From contig DAHXOV010000175.1 in assembly GCA_027364695.1 (NCBI GenBank), forward strand, positions 1 through 9,228: a stretch of DNA of 9,228 nucleotides, given 5' to 3'. Origin of the DNA: a bacterium (GTDB taxonomy: Bacteria > Bacteroidota > Bacteroidia > B-17B0 > Aurantibacillaceae). The notes under the pieces were generated by a model. The model was given only the letters and a program-made list of their open reading frames with translations, ran no database searches and had not been told where the DNA came from. The translations under genes were made by a program, and so were the position numbers. Positions 7,185 to 9,228 of this stretch are shown here, in pieces (within the stretch, counting starts at the first letter, position 1; the number at the start of each line of letters is the position of its first letter).

Positions 7185-7683
7185 AGTTTTGGCTGGTTAA
7201 ATCTTCTATGGAGTAGTGTTTTAATTCATACACCTGTTTATTATAGTTAAACGCGCCTACTCTTGTTACCTTTTTTTCGTCATACAACTTTTCAATCATT
7301 TCAAATAGCAATGCTTTGTCTGATATTTTTATATGATGTTCTATTAAAAGGTTTTTAATTGGGCTAATACATGTAATTTGTTTTTCAAATGCCACGCATG
7401 TGTACTCAGAAAATCTTTCTAAAACTGTCTTTTCATCCATCCATAAATCAAGGGCTAAAAAAACAACTCCCTCTTTTTTTACATTGATTGCTTTGCTCAT
7501 ATAGGATAAAGGCAAACGCAGTTTACACCCTTGATAATTTAAGCTATACCATCTTTTATTAAGCAGGAGTGAACAGTGCGGCGGTATATCTTGTATTTTT
7601 GTCAGAACCAGATACAAGTCATTATCTATGTTTTCTATTGAAGAAAAAGATAAATCTATATCAATGTTTGTACTTGTTTTCAT
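7168..7683 (-). CDS. Hypothetical cytoplasmic protein, function unknown
   Basis: A 171-residue protein I cannot assign. It has no signal peptide or membrane segment. The N-terminal 100 residues look mixed alpha/beta with short strands (DLYLVLTKIQ, CSLLLNKRWYSL, GVVFLALDLWM), while residues 110-140 form a helical, charged section (LLIEHHIKI...LFEMIEKLYDEKKVTRVGAF) that could be a small helix-turn-helix-like or protein-interaction unit. There are four Cys residues (37, 53, 96, 105) but no CxxC metal-binding motif. It starts 17 bases after the sppA stop and overlaps the membrane-protein gene by 17 bases, so the three genes are probably an operon. The tight overlap suggests it works with the membrane protein, for example as a soluble partner. 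Real gene status rests on length, operon fit and ordinary amino-acid composition. Confidence 0.7.
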   Translation of the reverse strand: MKTSTNIDIDLSFSSIENIDNDLYLVLTKIQDIPPHCSLLLNKRWYSLNYQGCKLRLPLSYMSKAINVKKEGVVFLALDLWMDEKTVLERFSEYTCVAFEKQITCISPIKNLLIEHHIKISDKALLFEMIEKLYDEKKVTRVGAFNYNKQVYELKHYSIEDLTSQNYELNK

Positions 7684-7700
7684 TGACAGTTTCCCATCGC

Positions 7701-9228
7701 TTAATTCACATTAATTTGATATGGCAGTAATGTCAAATACTGAATCTGCTGATTTTCTAATGATTTTTTCAGTGTCCAAACATCGTTATAATATTTTCCA
7801 AAACTTGCCTTCATCACTTTTTCCTGAAATGCCTCCTCTTTATTATTGAAACTTTCCATGATTTGTTTGATAGGATCTTTTTTCTTAGGATATTCTTCCA
7901 CATCATATTTTTTTATGTTTACTTTTTTTGCAGCATAAGCAATCGCCTCTTCCAAAGTACCTGTTTCATCTGCCAGGTTTAATTTTACCGCATCGGCACC
8001 ACTCCATACTCTTCCTTGACCTATGCTATCAACATATTTTTTATTCAACTTTCTGCCTTCGCTGACATGGGATAAAAACCTGTCATATACTTTTTGTATG
8101 TTGTGCATAATCGCCTCATGCTCTTTTTGTTGTACAGGTCTTACGATACTAATAAAATCCGCATACTTATTCGTTTTTACGGTATCTGTACTGATACCTA
8201 AGTTTTTCTCCATTAAGTTTTGAATATTATATAGCATCCCAAAAACTCCGATGGAGCCTGTAATGGTATTATGGTCAGTAAAAATATAATCTGCTCCACA
8301 ACTGATGTAGTACCCTCCACTTGCCGCAAGCGTTCCAAATGATACAACAAGGGGCTTTTTCTGTTTCAATTTTTTAATGGCTTGCCAAATCACTTCGCTT
8401 GCAAATCCACTTCCTCCTGGCGAATTCACTCTCAAAACCACTGCCCGAACATCCTTATCTTTTTCTACATCTTTCAATATTTTAAGAACTTCTGAGGGTA
8501 CTATCGCATCCTCTGTTGAATTGTTTTTGTAGTCAATAATTTGACCCACTAAGTATATGATAGCAATTTTATCTGAAACGTTTTTATCGTACTTTTCTTC
8601 TGCTATAAGTTTGTATTTGTGATAATTCACATAAATATTTTTATCCTCTGTATCCACTTGTTTTTGTATCATTTCCTCTACCGATTTTTCATCCGCTAAA
8701 AGATCTATCATTTTGTTTTGGTATGCTGCTTCGGCATCTTTAATACTTAAATTGTCTGCCCATTCATTGAGTTTTTCTTTTGATATTCTTCTGTTCTCTG
8801 ATACATGATTCAATACATCATTCCATACACTACTTACTAATGTTCTTAATTGCTGCCTGTTTTCTTCACTCATTTTATCAAGTATAAAGGGCTCTACAGC
8901 GCTCTTAAACTTTCCGTGTCTAAACACTTGTACCTCTATATCCAGTTTTTCTAATAATTTCTTGTAAAAGTTGACCTGCAATGATAAGCCTTTCCATAAT
9001 AAGAGCCCATTTGGATTTAAAATCACCTTATCTGCTACACTGGCTAAGTAATAATCATTTTGAAAATAATTATCCGCATACACGTATATCCATTTTCCCG
9101 ACTTTTTGAATTCCTTCAATGCTTTTCTTAATTCTTCTAACTGGCTTATAGAAGCTTCAAATGGATACATTCTAATATAAATACCCTGTATTTTTTTTTC
9201 TTTTGCTGCCATATCTATTGTCCTTATC
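7701..9228 (-). CDS. sppA: Signal peptide peptidase SppA, 67K type, N-terminus beyond window
   Basis: SppA is a membrane-anchored serine protease that degrades cleaved signal peptides. It has two related domains joined in one chain. The catalytic Lys is Lys103, counted from the ATG at 9212 (GKFKSAVEPF, codon 8904-8906), and the nucleophile is Ser298 in TLAASGGYY (codon 8319-8321), matching the Lys-Ser dyad of E. coli SppA split across the two domains. Other family motifs are RVNSPGGSG (261-269), TITGSIGVFG (317-325) and GRVWSGADAVKLNLAD (400-415). The frame is open through the right edge: the five codons before that ATG read IRTID and join smoothly to the family's 'D-x-x-I-x-GIYI' region, so this ATG is internal. 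Roughly 80 residues, including the N-terminal membrane anchor, should lie outside. It heads a likely operon with the two unknown genes that follow. Confidence 0.95.
   Translation of the reverse strand, partial: IRTIDMAAKEKKIQGIYIRMYPFEASISQLEELRKALKEFKKSGKWIYVYADNYFQNDYYLASVADKVILNPNGLLLWKGLSLQVNFYKKLLEKLDIEVQVFRHGKFKSAVEPFILDKMSEENRQQLRTLVSSVWNDVLNHVSENRRISKEKLNEWADNLSIKDAEAAYQNKMIDLLADEKSVEEMIQKQVDTEDKNIYVNYHKYKLIAEEKYDKNVSDKIAIIYLVGQIIDYKNNSTEDAIVPSEVLKILKDVEKDKDVRAVVLRVNSPGGSGFASEVIWQAIKKLKQKKPLVVSFGTLAASGGYYISCGADYIFTDHNTITGSIGVFGMLYNIQNLMEKNLGISTDTVKTNKYADFISIVRPVQQKEHEAIMHNIQKVYDRFLSHVSEGRKLNKKYVDSIGQGRVWSGADAVKLNLADETGTLEEAIAYAAKKVNIKKYDVEEYPKKKDPIKQIMESFNNKEEAFQEKVMKASFGKYYNDVWTLKKSLENQQIQYLTLLPYQINVN

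Noticed and set aside
9210..9212. ATG at 9212 as the start of sppA
   Set aside because: The frame continues to the right edge with family-like residues, and a start here would leave the protein without its membrane anchor.

Overview
This 9.2 kb, AT-rich window is almost entirely coding and looks like chromosomal DNA from a member of the Bacteroidetes, possibly a Chitinophaga/Sphingobacteria-like lineage (the lineage is an inference). The pointers are start codons preceded by A/T-rich leaders without a clear Shine-Dalgarno sequence, a lipoprotein whose lipobox Cys is followed by Lys-Lys-Asp, a fused E1 alpha/beta 2-oxoacid dehydrogenase, a -7 box of the form TAnnTTTG, and a 67K-type SppA. I see no rRNA, tRNA, insertion sequence, CRISPR array or phage gene.

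Left part, plus strand (1-3217): the 3' end of a surface-polysaccharide locus. A DegT/DnrJ/EryC1/StrS sugar aminotransferase, cut by the left edge, overlaps by 4 bases a PglC/WcaJ-type phosphoglycosyl transferase, the enzyme class that loads the first sugar phosphate onto undecaprenyl phosphate. A secreted lipoprotein with a predicted parallel beta-helix and a C-terminal 'choice-of-anchor Q'-like end follows after 28 bases. Together the first two suggest synthesis and membrane loading of an amino-deoxy sugar that starts a glycan repeat.

Middle and right part, minus strand (3224-9228): the plus- and minus-strand blocks meet tail to tail with only 6 bases between stop codons. Read in the direction of transcription, the right block is sppA (cut by the right edge, N-terminus missing), a 171-residue protein of unknown function, a 214-residue membrane protein that overlaps it by 17 bases, then a 97-base gap, a fused E1 alpha-beta subunit of a branched-chain/pyruvate-type 2-oxoacid dehydrogenase, and a membrane GT2 glycosyltransferase.

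The one substantial non-coding stretch (6443-6539) carries a perfect 22-bp palindrome, 10-bp arms around 2 bases, just upstream of a good Bacteroidetes -7 box and the E1 start. It looks like an operator for a dimeric repressor, most likely TetR type, and is the most interesting regulatory signal here. The least-described genes are the overlapping pair downstream of sppA. I do not see convincing evidence for a wholly new multi-gene system; most genes belong to recognisable families.
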